DNA of 34,440 bases from an uncultured Bacteroidales bacterium (GCA_946546175.1 CAMNNY010000147.1:1-34440); one strand, 5' to 3'; shown: positions 18,211 through 26,685, numbered from the stretch's first letter. A program made the numbers and translations. The notes: generated by a model not told the origin, from the letters alone.

Positions 18211-19887
18211 CTATTCAGTCAGTTTGCGGTATTTGAAACGCTTCGGTTCCACAGAACCGAGGCGTTGTTTTTTGTTCTCTTCGTACTCGGAGTAACTTCC
18301 CTCGAAGAAATAAACCTGCGAATCGCCCTCGAAAGCGAGAATATGGGTGGCGATACGGTCGAGGAACCAGCGGTCGTGGCTGACGACTACAGCGCAGCCG
18401 GCGAAGTTCTCAAGTCCTTCTTCGAGTGCACGGATGGTGTTGATATCCACGTCGTTGGTGGGCTCGTCCAGCAGGAGTACGTTGCCTTCGTCCTTGAGCG
18501 TGAGAGCGAGGTGGAGCCTGTTGCGCTCGCCGCCGGAGAGCACGCCGCACTTCTTCTCCTGGTCTGCGCCGCTGAAATTGAAGCGGCTTACCCACGAGCG
18601 GGCATTGATATCGCGGCCGCCCATGCGGACCCATTCGTTGCCGTCGGCGACAGTCTCGAAGACCGTCTTGTCGGGATCGATGCTCTTGTGCTGCTGGTCT
18701 ACATAGGCGATCTTCACGGTGTCGCCTATCTCAATCGAGCCGCTGTCGGGCTTGTCGAGGCCCATGATAAGGCGGAAGAGCGTGGTCTTGCCTGCTCCGT
18801 TGGGACCGATGACGCCGACTATTCCTGCAGGCGGCAGGACGAACGACAGATGCTCGAAAAGTAGTTTGTCGCCATAGGCCTTGCTTACGTCGTGGAACTC
18901 TATGACTTTGTTGCCAAGATGGGGTCCGTTGGGGATATAAATCTCGAGATTGCTTTCTTTCTCCTTCGCATCCTCGGAAGCAAGTTTTTCGTAGGCGCCG
19001 AGACGGGCTTTCTGCTTTGCCTGGCGGGCCTTTGGAGCCATTCTGACCCATTCGAGTTCGCGCTCGAGAGTCTTTCGGCGTTTGCTTTCCTGCTTTTCTT
19101 CGAGGGCAAGCCTCTTGGTCTTCTGGTCGAGCCAGCTGGAGTAGTTGCCCTTCCAGGGAATGCCTTCGCCGCGGTCGAGTTCGAGGATCCAGCCGGCGAC
19201 GTTGTCGAGGAAGTAACGGTCGTGGGTGACGGCGATGACCGTACCCTTGTACTGCTGGAGATGGGCCTCGAGCCACTGAATGCTCTCGGCATCGAGGTGG
19301 TTGGTGGGCTCGTCGAGAAGCAGCACGTCGGGCTCCTGGAGCAGCAGACGGCACAGCGCGACACGGCGGCGCTCGCCTCCGGACAGTTCGCTGATCTTCT
19401 GGTCGGACGGAGGGCACTGGAGGGCGTCCATGGCCCTTTCGAGCTTGGCATCTATCTCCCAGCCGTCGCAGTGGTCGATCTTCTCGGTGAGTTCCCCCTG
19501 CCTTTCGATAAGGCGGGCCATCTCGTCATCGTCCATGGGTTCCATGAACTTCATCGATATCTCGTTGTATTCGTTCAGGAGGTCCATGGTTTCCTGCACG
19601 CCTTCCTGAATAACATCGAGGACGGTCTTGTCGGGATCCATCTTCGGCTCCTGTTCGAGGTAGCCTACTGAGTACCCGGGTGCCCAGACGACCTCGCCGC
19701 GGGTGGGCTTCTCCACTCCGGCGATGATTTTCAGCACGGTAGACTTGCCGGCGCCGTTGAGTCCGATGATGCCTATCTTGGCCCCGTAGAAGAACCCGAG
19801 GTAGATATCCTTGAGGATTGCCTTGTTGTTGTGGGGGAGGATCTTGCTCACTCCGTTCATCGAGAATATTACTTTTTCGTCTGCCAT
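18211..19887 (-). CDS. ettA: Energy-dependent translational throttle protein EttA (ABC-F)
   Basis: Two ABC domains: GLNGAGKSTVLKII / LSGGERRRVALCRLLLQEPDVLLLDEPTNHLDAESI and GPNGAGKTTLFRLI / LSGGERNRLHLALTLKDEGNVLLLDEPTNDVD. Confidence 0.95.
   Translation of the reverse strand: MADEKVIFSMNGVSKILPHNNKAILKDIYLGFFYGAKIGIIGLNGAGKSTVLKIIAGVEKPTRGEVVWAPGYSVGYLEQEPKMDPDKTVLDVIQEGVQETMDLLNEYNEISMKFMEPMDDDEMARLIERQGELTEKIDHCDGWEIDAKLERAMDALQCPPSDQKISELSGGERRRVALCRLLLQEPDVLLLDEPTNHLDAESIQWLEAHLQQYKGTVIAVTHDRYFLDNVAGWILELDRGEGIPWKGNYSSWLDQKTKRLALEEKQESKRRKTLERELEWVRMAPKARQAKQKARLGAYEKLASEDAKEKESNLEIYIPNGPHLGNKVIEFHDVSKAYGDKLLFEHLSFVLPPAGIVGVIGPNGAGKTTLFRLIMGLDKPDSGSIEIGDTVKIAYVDQQHKSIDPDKTVFETVADGNEWVRMGGRDINARSWVSRFNFSGADQEKKCGVLSGGERNRLHLALTLKDEGNVLLLDEPTNDVDINTIRALEEGLENFAGCAVVVSHDRWFLDRIATHILAFEGDSQVYFFEGSYSEYEENKKQRLGSVEPKRFKYRKLTE
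18237..18273 (+). terminator. Intrinsic terminator of the infB operon, inside the ettA CDS
   Basis: AACGCTTCGGTTC-CACA-GAACCGAGGCGTT (13 pairs incl. one G-U) then GTTTTTT. Confidence 0.85.
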
Positions 19888-19904
19888 GGTGAATGCTGTT
19901 TTCA

Positions 19905-19932
19905 CAAATTTAGCATAATTTTCCTATCTTTG
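19905..19932. promoter_or_regulatory. Divergent promoter pair for ettA (-) and tRNA-Gln (+)
   Basis: CAAATTTA-12 nt-TATCTTTG. Confidence 0.6.
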
Positions 19933-19942
19933 CAGACGGAAT

Positions 19943-20013
19943 TGAGGTGTGGTGTAATGGTAGCACTGCAGATTTTGGTTCTGCCTGCCCAGGTTCGAAT
20001 CCTGGCACCTCAA
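19943..20013 (+). tRNA. tRNA-Gln (anticodon TTG)
   Basis: Acceptor TGAGGTG/CACCTCA, anticodon arm GCAGA-TTTTGGT-TCTGC, T arm CCAGG-TTCGAAT-CCTGG; no encoded CCA. Confidence 0.95.
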
Positions 20014-20069
20014 CAAAAAAAGCAACGGTTAGTGGCGCAGAGTCATCTAACCGTAAAATGTTTTAAGAG

Positions 20070-20666
20070 ATGAAAAAGCTGATTACCCTCGTATTACTGC
20101 TTGCGCTGGCGGTGCCGGTGCTGGCGCAGGACTATGACTTCGAGCCGGAAGAAAAGTGGACGGTCAAAGCCAATGCTGCTTATCTCCCTACAGTACCTAT
20201 CCTCATTGATTTGTTTGGCGGCATTTTCGCCGGAATCGCGATAGGCCTCAATAAAGACTCCAACGAGACGCTCGACTTCACGACCCCTCCTTACATCAGC
20301 GTCGAGGGCCTTTACAGTTTCAATGAAGACTGGTCGGCCGGTCTCAGCGTGGGCTATTGCGGAACTGTTTTTAAGACAGTCGATAAAGACACCCGAGAGG
20401 TGCACAATAGGTCGACGATTACTTTGATTCCAATCAATGTCGAAGGACGTCTCAACTACATGAACCGTCCGAAGTGTAAGCTCTACGGCTCTCTTGAGGC
20501 CGGAATCTTCCTCAATTTAGGCAACGGCGACGGTTCGCCTGTCGTCCCGGACGTTCAGCTCAACCCTATCGGTGTTGAATTTGGACGCCGCTTCTTCGGC
20601 AGTGTTGAACTTGGAATCGGAATGAACTATACCGGTGTCCGTGGAGGTATAGGTTATAGATTCTAA
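20070..20666 (+). CDS. Small outer-membrane beta-barrel protein, uncharacterised
   Basis: Signal peptide MKKLITLVLLLALAVPVLAQ; barrel-like strands ending GIGMNYTGVRGGIGYRF. Confidence 0.7.
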   Translation: MKKLITLVLLLALAVPVLAQDYDFEPEEKWTVKANAAYLPTVPILIDLFGGIFAGIAIGLNKDSNETLDFTTPPYISVEGLYSFNEDWSAGLSVGYCGTVFKTVDKDTREVHNRSTITLIPINVEGRLNYMNRPKCKLYGSLEAGIFLNLGNGDGSPVVPDVQLNPIGVEFGRRFFGSVELGIGMNYTGVRGGIGYRF

Positions 20667-20674
20667 ACCGCCCG

Positions 20675-21475
20675 ATGAAAAGAGAGACTAAAGCCTGGCT
20701 GATAATACTGACCCCTTTCCTTGTAGGTCTGCTGCTGGGGATTCTTGTCGGCTCGTGTATGAGCCGCGGCTCCCGCAAAGCCGTGCAGGAAGAAGAGTCC
20801 CGTCAGGAAGCTTCGGATGCCGTCAGCGAGCCTGAAACCTCGTCTGATACCCAGATCATAATCGAAGACGGTGAGATCGAAGAGACCGTGCCCGAAAGGG
20901 AGAAGAAGGAGATAATCTATGGAAGGAAATCGCTGCCGTACGGAAAGATTTTCGCTGATCTCAACGACGAGCACCTTGCGGCCGCTCAGCGCTACGGCCT
21001 GAAGCATACGCCCAAGACGCGGGACGACGTCAACACCGGAGGTCTCGTGGAGATCAAGGACAACGACTACATCAAACTCTGGGATCTCAAGTATTCCGTG
21101 CCCTATCTGACCAAGAGTGCGGCCCAGGAGCTTGATATCATCAGCCGTGCATTCCACGACTCTCTTGCCAACCACAAACTCCTTAACTACAAGTTGGTCG
21201 TATCGTCAGTCCTCCGTACCGATGAAGACGTGGCGAAACTTCGCCGCCGCAACGGCAATGCTTCCGCCAATTCCGCCCACTGCTACGGCACTACCTTCGA
21301 TATCGCCAACCAGCGCTACTGGCGTGACGACGAAGACATTCAGGACGCGCGCATGCAGCCATACGAACTTAACAAGGTAATGGGCGAGGTCCTCATGGAC
21401 CGAAAGAAGCAGGGCAAGATCCTCTGCAAGTACGAGAGGAACCAGCACTGCTTCCATATTACGGTGTGCTATTAG
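20675..21475 (+). CDS. DUF5715-like / M15-like putative peptidoglycan peptidase, membrane-anchored
   Basis: N-terminal TM; SVLRTDEDVAKLRRRNGNASANSAHCYGTTFDIANQRY and C-terminal QHCFHITVCY resemble the M15-type SxHxxGxxxD...HxxH zinc layout. Confidence 0.65.
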   Translation: MKRETKAWLIILTPFLVGLLLGILVGSCMSRGSRKAVQEEESRQEASDAVSEPETSSDTQIIIEDGEIEETVPEREKKEIIYGRKSLPYGKIFADLNDEHLAAAQRYGLKHTPKTRDDVNTGGLVEIKDNDYIKLWDLKYSVPYLTKSAAQELDIISRAFHDSLANHKLLNYKLVVSSVLRTDEDVAKLRRRNGNASANSAHCYGTTFDIANQRYWRDDEDIQDARMQPYELNKVMGEVLMDRKKQGKILCKYERNQHCFHITVCY

Positions 21476-21481
21476 AGCACT

Positions 21482-21640
21482 CTAGAATCCCATTCCGAAC
21501 ATAACCCAGAAACGTTCTTCCATCTGCTTCCAGCGGGTGGAAGTTTCGTTATAGACTTTTTCGGTGCAGGCGTCTTCCTGAGCAAAAATGCCGGTGCAGC
21601 TGAGCACCGCACCGGCAAGTATGAGGAGTATTCTTCTCAC
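21482..21640 (-). CDS. Small exported protein, 52 aa (GTG start), not in ORF track
   Basis: VRRILLILAGAVLSCTGIFAQEDACTEKVYNETSTRWKQMEERFWVMFGMGF. Signal-peptide-like N-terminus; GTG overlaps the upstream stop as TAGTG. Confidence 0.6.
   Translation of the reverse strand: MRRILLILAGAVLSCTGIFAQEDACTEKVYNETSTRWKQMEERFWVMFGMGF
21584..21617 (-). terminator. Terminator-like hairpin on - strand within the small ORF
   Basis: - strand TGCCGGTGC-GGTGCTCAGCT-GCACCGGCA followed by TTTTT. Confidence 0.5.
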
Positions 21641-22278
21641 TATTTTGCGAAGAGCTTAAAGATGCTCTGGAGTGAGGAAACTGCCTGCGAAACTTCGTTG
21701 GAAGCTGCGCCTACAGTCGAGATGGCGTTGGTTACTGCTGTAGCGGTGTTGGCGGCGGTGTTGGCAGCCTGAGCGCTTGTTGCAGCGGCCTGGTTCTGGG
21801 CAGTCTGAGCAGCCTGAGCAGCCTGAGCCTGTGCAGTTCCGGCCTGGGCTGCGGCGGCAGTGATTCCGCTCGCGATGAGGCTTGTCGCCGCTCCCTTCAC
21901 TGCAGAAAGGTCAATGCCGGCGATGTTGGTAAGACCGTTCACGACGGGAGTGCTGTTGCTCTGGTTCACGAGGTTGTTGGAACCGAGAATAAGTCCGGTA
22001 GCGAACTCTTTGATGTAAGCTGATTTGTCGACGGTGCCGGCATCCTTAAGCTCGGTAACGGCCTGCGAAAGGGCTGCGAGATTGAGGATGTTGTTGATGT
22101 TGGTCATGTCGATCTTGCCATCGGTCTTGTACTGGGTGTAGAGGCTTCTGAGGGCTGCGCCCGATGCCTGGCCGTTGGATGTAGGGGTGGCGGTTGTGGC
22201 GGTGGAACCTCCTAAGATGCCGCAAGAGGTGGCGAGCATCAGAGCTGCTGTTGCAGCGAAAATGGTAGAGAGTTTCAT
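21640..22278 (-). CDS. Ala/Gln-rich predicted lipoprotein
   Basis: MKLSTIFAATAALMLATSC lipobox; low-complexity AAAAQAGTAQAQAAQAAQTAQNQAAATSAQAANTAANTA. Confidence 0.7.
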   Translation of the reverse strand: MKLSTIFAATAALMLATSCGILGGSTATTATPTSNGQASGAALRSLYTQYKTDGKIDMTNINNILNLAALSQAVTELKDAGTVDKSAYIKEFATGLILGSNNLVNQSNSTPVVNGLTNIAGIDLSAVKGAATSLIASGITAAAAQAGTAQAQAAQAAQTAQNQAAATSAQAANTAANTATAVTNAISTVGAASNEVSQAVSSLQSIFKLFAK

Positions 22279-22301
22279 TGTAGTATTGTTTTGTTGATGA
22301 A

Positions 22302-22736
22302 TTATCTTTTCTCTTTAAAAAATTCTGTCACGGGTCTGGAACATTCCTCTTCCAGGATTCTCTGCGTGACCTCCGTTTTCGGGTGGAGCAGGGAAGGGTA
22401 GAAGAGCGAATACCCGCGCTTCGGGTCGGGGGCACCGTAGACGATGCGGCCTACCTGGGCCCAGTTCATCGCCGCCGCGCACATCGGGCATGGCTCCACG
22501 GTTACGTAGACGGTGCAGTCCTTGAGGTACTTGCCTCCCTGGGCTTCCATGGCGGCGGTCAGGGCGATCATCTCGGCGTGGGCTGTGGCATCAGACAGGC
22601 GCTCGGTCATGTTGTGGCCGCGCGAGATGACTCTTCCTCTGCAGGTAATGACCGCTCCGATGGGCACTTCACCCTCCGTTGCGGCATCCTGTGCTTCCCT
22701 CAGCGCCTCGCGCATGAATCTTTCGTCCTGTTCCAT
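22302..22736 (-). CDS. tadA: tRNA-specific adenosine deaminase
   Basis: MEQDERFMREALREAQDAATEGEVPIGAVI; HAEMIAL; VEPCPMCAAAM. The 455-aa listed ORF is an over-extension. Confidence 0.94.
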   Translation of the reverse strand: MEQDERFMREALREAQDAATEGEVPIGAVITCRGRVISRGHNMTERLSDATAHAEMIALTAAMEAQGGKYLKDCTVYVTVEPCPMCAAAMNWAQVGRIVYGAPDPKRGYSLFYPSLLHPKTEVTQRILEEECSRPVTEFFKEKR

Positions 22737-22741
22737 CCTTA

Positions 22742-22749
22742 CAAATTTA
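22742..22749 (-). promoter_or_regulatory. -7 box TAAATTTG for tadA
   Basis: CAAATTTA on + strand, 5 nt upstream of the tadA ATG. Confidence 0.5.
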
Positions 22750-22801
22750 ACAAAAAAAACAAACGGTGATAATTTCGGAGCCGATTTTGACAAAGTTTCA
22801 G

Positions 22802-22809
22802 TATATTTG
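22802..22809 (+). promoter_or_regulatory. -7 box TATATTTG for polA
   Basis: TATATTTG 8 nt upstream of the polA ATG. Confidence 0.5.
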
Positions 22810-22817
22810 AAACTCGT

Positions 22818-25529
22818 ATGAAACTTTTTCTGATAGACGGTCACGCGCTCATCTTCAAGATGTACTATGCGTTCCTTGGAAGGCCGATGGTCAATTCCAA
22901 GGGGGAGGATACCTCCATCCTGTTCGGATTCACTAAATATCTTCTCGAACTGATCGAGAGGGAGAAGCCAAGTCATATTGCCGTGGCGTTCGACCCTCCG
23001 GGAGGTACATTCCGCAACCAGCTCTATCCCGAGTACAAGGCCAACAGGACGGAGACGCCACAGCTGGTAATCGACGCTCTCGACCCGCTGACAGAGATTG
23101 TCAAGTCGATGGGTATCCCCGTGCTGATGGTAAAGGGATTCGAAGCCGACGATGTGATCGGTTCGATGGCAAAGCGCTCGGCCTCGGAAGGTTTCGACGT
23201 GTACATGGTCACCCCCGACAAAGACTACGGGCAGCTGATCGAGCCCCACATCTGGCAGTACAAGCCCGGCAAGGGCGGCTCGGACAAGGAACTCTACGGA
23301 GTGAAGGAAATCTGTGAGAAGTACAAGATCGATTCTCCGCTGCAGATGATCGACATCCTGACCCTCTGCGGCGATACCGCCGACAATGTGCCCGGAGTGC
23401 AGGGCGTAGGGCCGGTTGGGGCGGCGAAGTTCCTCGCCAAATACGGAAGTGTAGAAAATATCTACGCCCACCTCAGCGAGCTGACCCCCAAGCAGCAGGA
23501 GATGTTCAAGGCTGCGATGGAGTATCTGCCGCTCAGTAAGAAACTCGTCACCATCAAGACTGACATCCCGCTTACGGCAACCGCCTCCCAGATGCTTCTG
23601 AAGACCGACCTCGGCCCGGAACTCATCGGCTGGCTCGACCGTTACGAGATGCCTTCGCTCAAGCGCCATGCACGCAATATCTGGCAGCTCCCGGCCGGTT
23701 CGGGTATGCCCGCCGGGCCATCTGCAGGCCAGGGAAGTGGAGCCGCTCAGGAGGCAGCCGACATGCCCCTATTCGACTCAGATCCGGCTGACGACCTTCC
23801 CGAGCCCCAGGGCCCCCGTGAAATCGGCACTCTCGAGTACCTTGAGGTCACGCCGGCAGAAATCATGCAGGACATCAAAACCATTGGCAAATGCGCAGTC
23901 GTCGTCTCGCAGGGGAAAGTGACCCTTGCCACTGCCGATAAGGCGGCGAGTGCCAAGCCGGCTGATTTCAAACAGATACTTACAGACCCTTCGATAGTCA
24001 AGTGCGGCTTCGCAATCAAGAGCCAGATGAATGAACTGGCCGCGGCAGGAGTCGAACTCGCAGGCCACATTCTCGACTCCGAGCTGATGCATTACCTTCT
24101 CAATCCCGAGCGCAGTCACCAGTTGGATTTCCTCTCTGAGCACTACCTCGGACTCGAACTTGAAGGAAGCGCACCGGCGACCGAGGGCAGCCTCTTCGAT
24201 GCCGACGGGGAAGCCCTCAGCGATAAACCATCTTCTCGCGAGGCCGTCATCGTCTACCGCCTTGCCCTGAAACTGCGCGAAGAACTCGGAACCGGGAAGG
24301 CCGCAGAACTCTACGACAAGATAGAAGAGCCTCTCATCGGAGTGCTCGCCCGCATGGAACAAGTCGGCGTGAGGATCGATCCCGGCTCGCTCAAGGAATT
24401 CGCCGACGGTCTCAGGACCACCGTTGCCCAGAGGGAAGCGGAGGTGCGCGAACTCGCAGGAGTTCCTACGCTCAACGTCTCCTCGCCCAAGCAGATAGGC
24501 GAAGTCATCTTCGAGAAACTCAAGCTTGATCCCAAGGCCAAAAAGCCCGTCAAAGGGTCGTGGCCGACTGACGAAGAGACTCTTCTCAAACTCCAGGACC
24601 AGAGCCCGATAATTGATGCCATACTCGATTACCGCGGTACCCGCAAACTCCTTTCGACCTATATCGAGCCGCTCCCCGGATACATCAGTGAGAAAGACGG
24701 CCGCGTCCATACCACCTTCAATCAGGCCCTTACCTCTACCGGCCGCCTGAGCAGTTCCAATCCCAACCTGCAGAATATCCCTATCCGCACGGAGCAGGGC
24801 CGCGAGATCCGTAAGGCCTTCACCGCCCCCAGGGGGAGCGTGATCATGTCGGCCGACTATTCGCAGATTGAGCTGAGACTGATGGCCCATCTGTGCGGCG
24901 ATGAGCACATGAGGCAGGCTTTCCGCGAGGGGCAGGACGTCCATGCCGCGATGGCCGCGAAGATTTTCCACAAGCCGCTCGCAGAGGTGAGTCCCGACGA
25001 CCGCAGGGTCGCGAAAACCGCCAACTTCGGTATCATGTACGGCATTTCTTCGTTCGGCCTCGCCCAGCGCCTGCACTGTTCGCGCAAAGAAGCGGCCCAG
25101 ATCATCGAGGACTATTTCGCTTCGTTCCCGACCATCCGCTCCTTTATCGACGGCACGCTCGACGCCGCCCGCCGCACGGGCTATGTGGAGACGATCTTCG
25201 GCCGCCGGCGCTATGTGCCCGACGTGAATTCGCACAATGCCAATATCCGTGCGATGGCCGAACGCAACGCCGTCAATGCCCCCATCCAGGGGAGCGCAGC
25301 CGACATCATCAAACTTGCGATGATCGGCGTAGACCGCGCCCTCATGCAGCAGGGACTTCGCAGCCGCATGGTTCTTCAGATTCACGACGAACTTGTGCTT
25401 GAAGTGCCCCAGGACGAGATCCAACCGGTCAAAAGAATTCTTACGGAGCAGATGGAGGGGGTGATGCCCCTCAGCGTTCCGCTCACAGTTGAATGCAATT
25501 ATGGAAAGAACTGGCTCGAAGCCCATTGA
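22818..25529 (+). CDS. polA: DNA polymerase I
   Basis: 5' nuclease domain (FLIDGHALIFKMYYAF, KGFEADDVIGSMA) and family A polymerase motifs SADYSQIELRLMAHL, RRVAKTANFGIMYGIS, QIHDELVLEV. Confidence 0.98.
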   Translation: MKLFLIDGHALIFKMYYAFLGRPMVNSKGEDTSILFGFTKYLLELIEREKPSHIAVAFDPPGGTFRNQLYPEYKANRTETPQLVIDALDPLTEIVKSMGIPVLMVKGFEADDVIGSMAKRSASEGFDVYMVTPDKDYGQLIEPHIWQYKPGKGGSDKELYGVKEICEKYKIDSPLQMIDILTLCGDTADNVPGVQGVGPVGAAKFLAKYGSVENIYAHLSELTPKQQEMFKAAMEYLPLSKKLVTIKTDIPLTATASQMLLKTDLGPELIGWLDRYEMPSLKRHARNIWQLPAGSGMPAGPSAGQGSGAAQEAADMPLFDSDPADDLPEPQGPREIGTLEYLEVTPAEIMQDIKTIGKCAVVVSQGKVTLATADKAASAKPADFKQILTDPSIVKCGFAIKSQMNELAAAGVELAGHILDSELMHYLLNPERSHQLDFLSEHYLGLELEGSAPATEGSLFDADGEALSDKPSSREAVIVYRLALKLREELGTGKAAELYDKIEEPLIGVLARMEQVGVRIDPGSLKEFADGLRTTVAQREAEVRELAGVPTLNVSSPKQIGEVIFEKLKLDPKAKKPVKGSWPTDEETLLKLQDQSPIIDAILDYRGTRKLLSTYIEPLPGYISEKDGRVHTTFNQALTSTGRLSSSNPNLQNIPIRTEQGREIRKAFTAPRGSVIMSADYSQIELRLMAHLCGDEHMRQAFREGQDVHAAMAAKIFHKPLAEVSPDDRRVAKTANFGIMYGISSFGLAQRLHCSRKEAAQIIEDYFASFPTIRSFIDGTLDAARRTGYVETIFGRRRYVPDVNSHNANIRAMAERNAVNAPIQGSAADIIKLAMIGVDRALMQQGLRSRMVLQIHDELVLEVPQDEIQPVKRILTEQMEGVMPLSVPLTVECNYGKNWLEAH

Positions 25530-26091
25530 CGAGCTTGTGAGGCTCGCGATGATAGGCGACGGCGCCGCTTTTACGGCGCTGTGGGATACCCATATCGACG
25601 CTTTGCGCACCTATCTGAAATCGACGATGAAAACCCTCGACGACTTCTACGTGGATGACATCTGTTCGAGAAGTTTCGAGAAGGCTTTCAGGCAGATAAA
25701 AACGTATGATCCGTCACGTAGTCACTTCTTTACCTGGCTCAAGACCATAGCCCACAATACTGCGCTGGATATCATCGAGGCCGAGCACCGCGCCGGCAGG
25801 GAGACGGTTTCTCTCGACGACAATCTTCAGGCGAATATCGATACGGTAACCGATGCCGAGTCAGACGCCCTCGATGCCATCATCCACGATGAAGACGAGT
25901 CGCGTACGCGAGCCTATGTCGACGGCCTTCCCGACCTCTATCGGGAGGTTGCGCGTATGCGTCTTATAGACGGGCTCCAATACAAGGAGATAGCCGAAGA
26001 ACTCGGCATGGAATTAAACACAGTCCGCACCCGTATCCGCCGGGCCAAGGACCTAATCGAAAAAATGAAGAGAGATGAGCATGATGCCTGA
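25501..26091 (+). CDS. RNA polymerase sigma factor, sigma-70/ECF family
   Basis: Region 2-like DICSRSFEKAFRQIKTYDPSRSHFFTWLKTIAHNTALDI; region 4-like LPDLYREVARMRLIDGLQYKEIAEELGMELNTVRTRIRRAKDLI. Overlaps the polA 3' end. Confidence 0.88.
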   Translation: MERTGSKPIDELVRLAMIGDGAAFTALWDTHIDALRTYLKSTMKTLDDFYVDDICSRSFEKAFRQIKTYDPSRSHFFTWLKTIAHNTALDIIEAEHRAGRETVSLDDNLQANIDTVTDAESDALDAIIHDEDESRTRAYVDGLPDLYREVARMRLIDGLQYKEIAEELGMELNTVRTRIRRAKDLIEKMKRDEHDA

Positions 26092-26677
26092 CAAGGAGCA
26101 GTTTTCGCAGATGTGCGAACTCTACCGCGAGTGGAACGGAAAGATCAACGTCGTTTCACGCAAGGATATCGACAACCTCTACGAACACCACATCCTGCAT
26201 TCGCTCTCGATTTATGAGTATATGCAGCGGAAGGGACTGTTGCAGCCTGGACTTCGGGTTCTTGACCTGGGTACCGGCGGGGGATTCCCGGGAATTCCCC
26301 TGGCATCGGTGATGCCGGACACCAACTTTACCCTTTGCGATTCTATCGCTAAAAAGATCAAAGTCGCGCAGGCTGTCGCAGAGGGTCTCGCGCTGAAAAA
26401 CGTCACTTGCATTTGCGCCAGGGCGGAGACTCTCGCCGGTCCTTTCGACTGGGTTGTCTCGCGGGCCGTCACCTCGCTTGACGCTTTCTATCCTTGGGTG
26501 AAAGGCAAATTCACAAAGGGTATCCTCTACCTCAAAGGTGGCGATGTCCTCCCGGAAATCTCACAAATGTGTTCAAAATGCAAGGTCGATCCCTCCAAGG
26601 TGAGCGTATGGCCCGTCAGTGAATGGCTTTCCGATGATTATTTCGCAGAAAAATTTGTAATTGAGATAAGAAAATAA
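26075..26677 (+). CDS. rsmG: 16S rRNA (guanine(527)-N(7))-methyltransferase
   Basis: YREWNGKINVVSRKDIDNLYEHHILHSLSI, VLDLGTGGGFPGIPLA, DWVVSRAVTSLD. Alternative starts at 26081 and 26084. Confidence 0.95.
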   Translation: MSMMPDKEQFSQMCELYREWNGKINVVSRKDIDNLYEHHILHSLSIYEYMQRKGLLQPGLRVLDLGTGGGFPGIPLASVMPDTNFTLCDSIAKKIKVAQAVAEGLALKNVTCICARAETLAGPFDWVVSRAVTSLDAFYPWVKGKFTKGILYLKGGDVLPEISQMCSKCKVDPSKVSVWPVSEWLSDDYFAEKFVIEIRK

Positions 26678-26685
26678 TATCTTTG
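26654..26685 (+). promoter_or_regulatory. Promoter for rpmH
   Basis: TTTG (26654-26657), 20 nt, TATCTTTG (26678-26685), directly after the rsmG stop codon. Confidence 0.65.

Noticed and set aside
22737-23669. N-terminal extension of the 455-aa tadA ORF
   Set aside because: Extension is antisense to polA. TadA homology starts at MEQDERF, and a -7 box sits just upstream of that ATG.
23778-25610. 610-aa ORF antisense to polA
   Set aside because: Fully overlaps the well-supported polA CDS. Long antisense frames are expected from codon bias in high-GC genes, and there is no recognisable domain.
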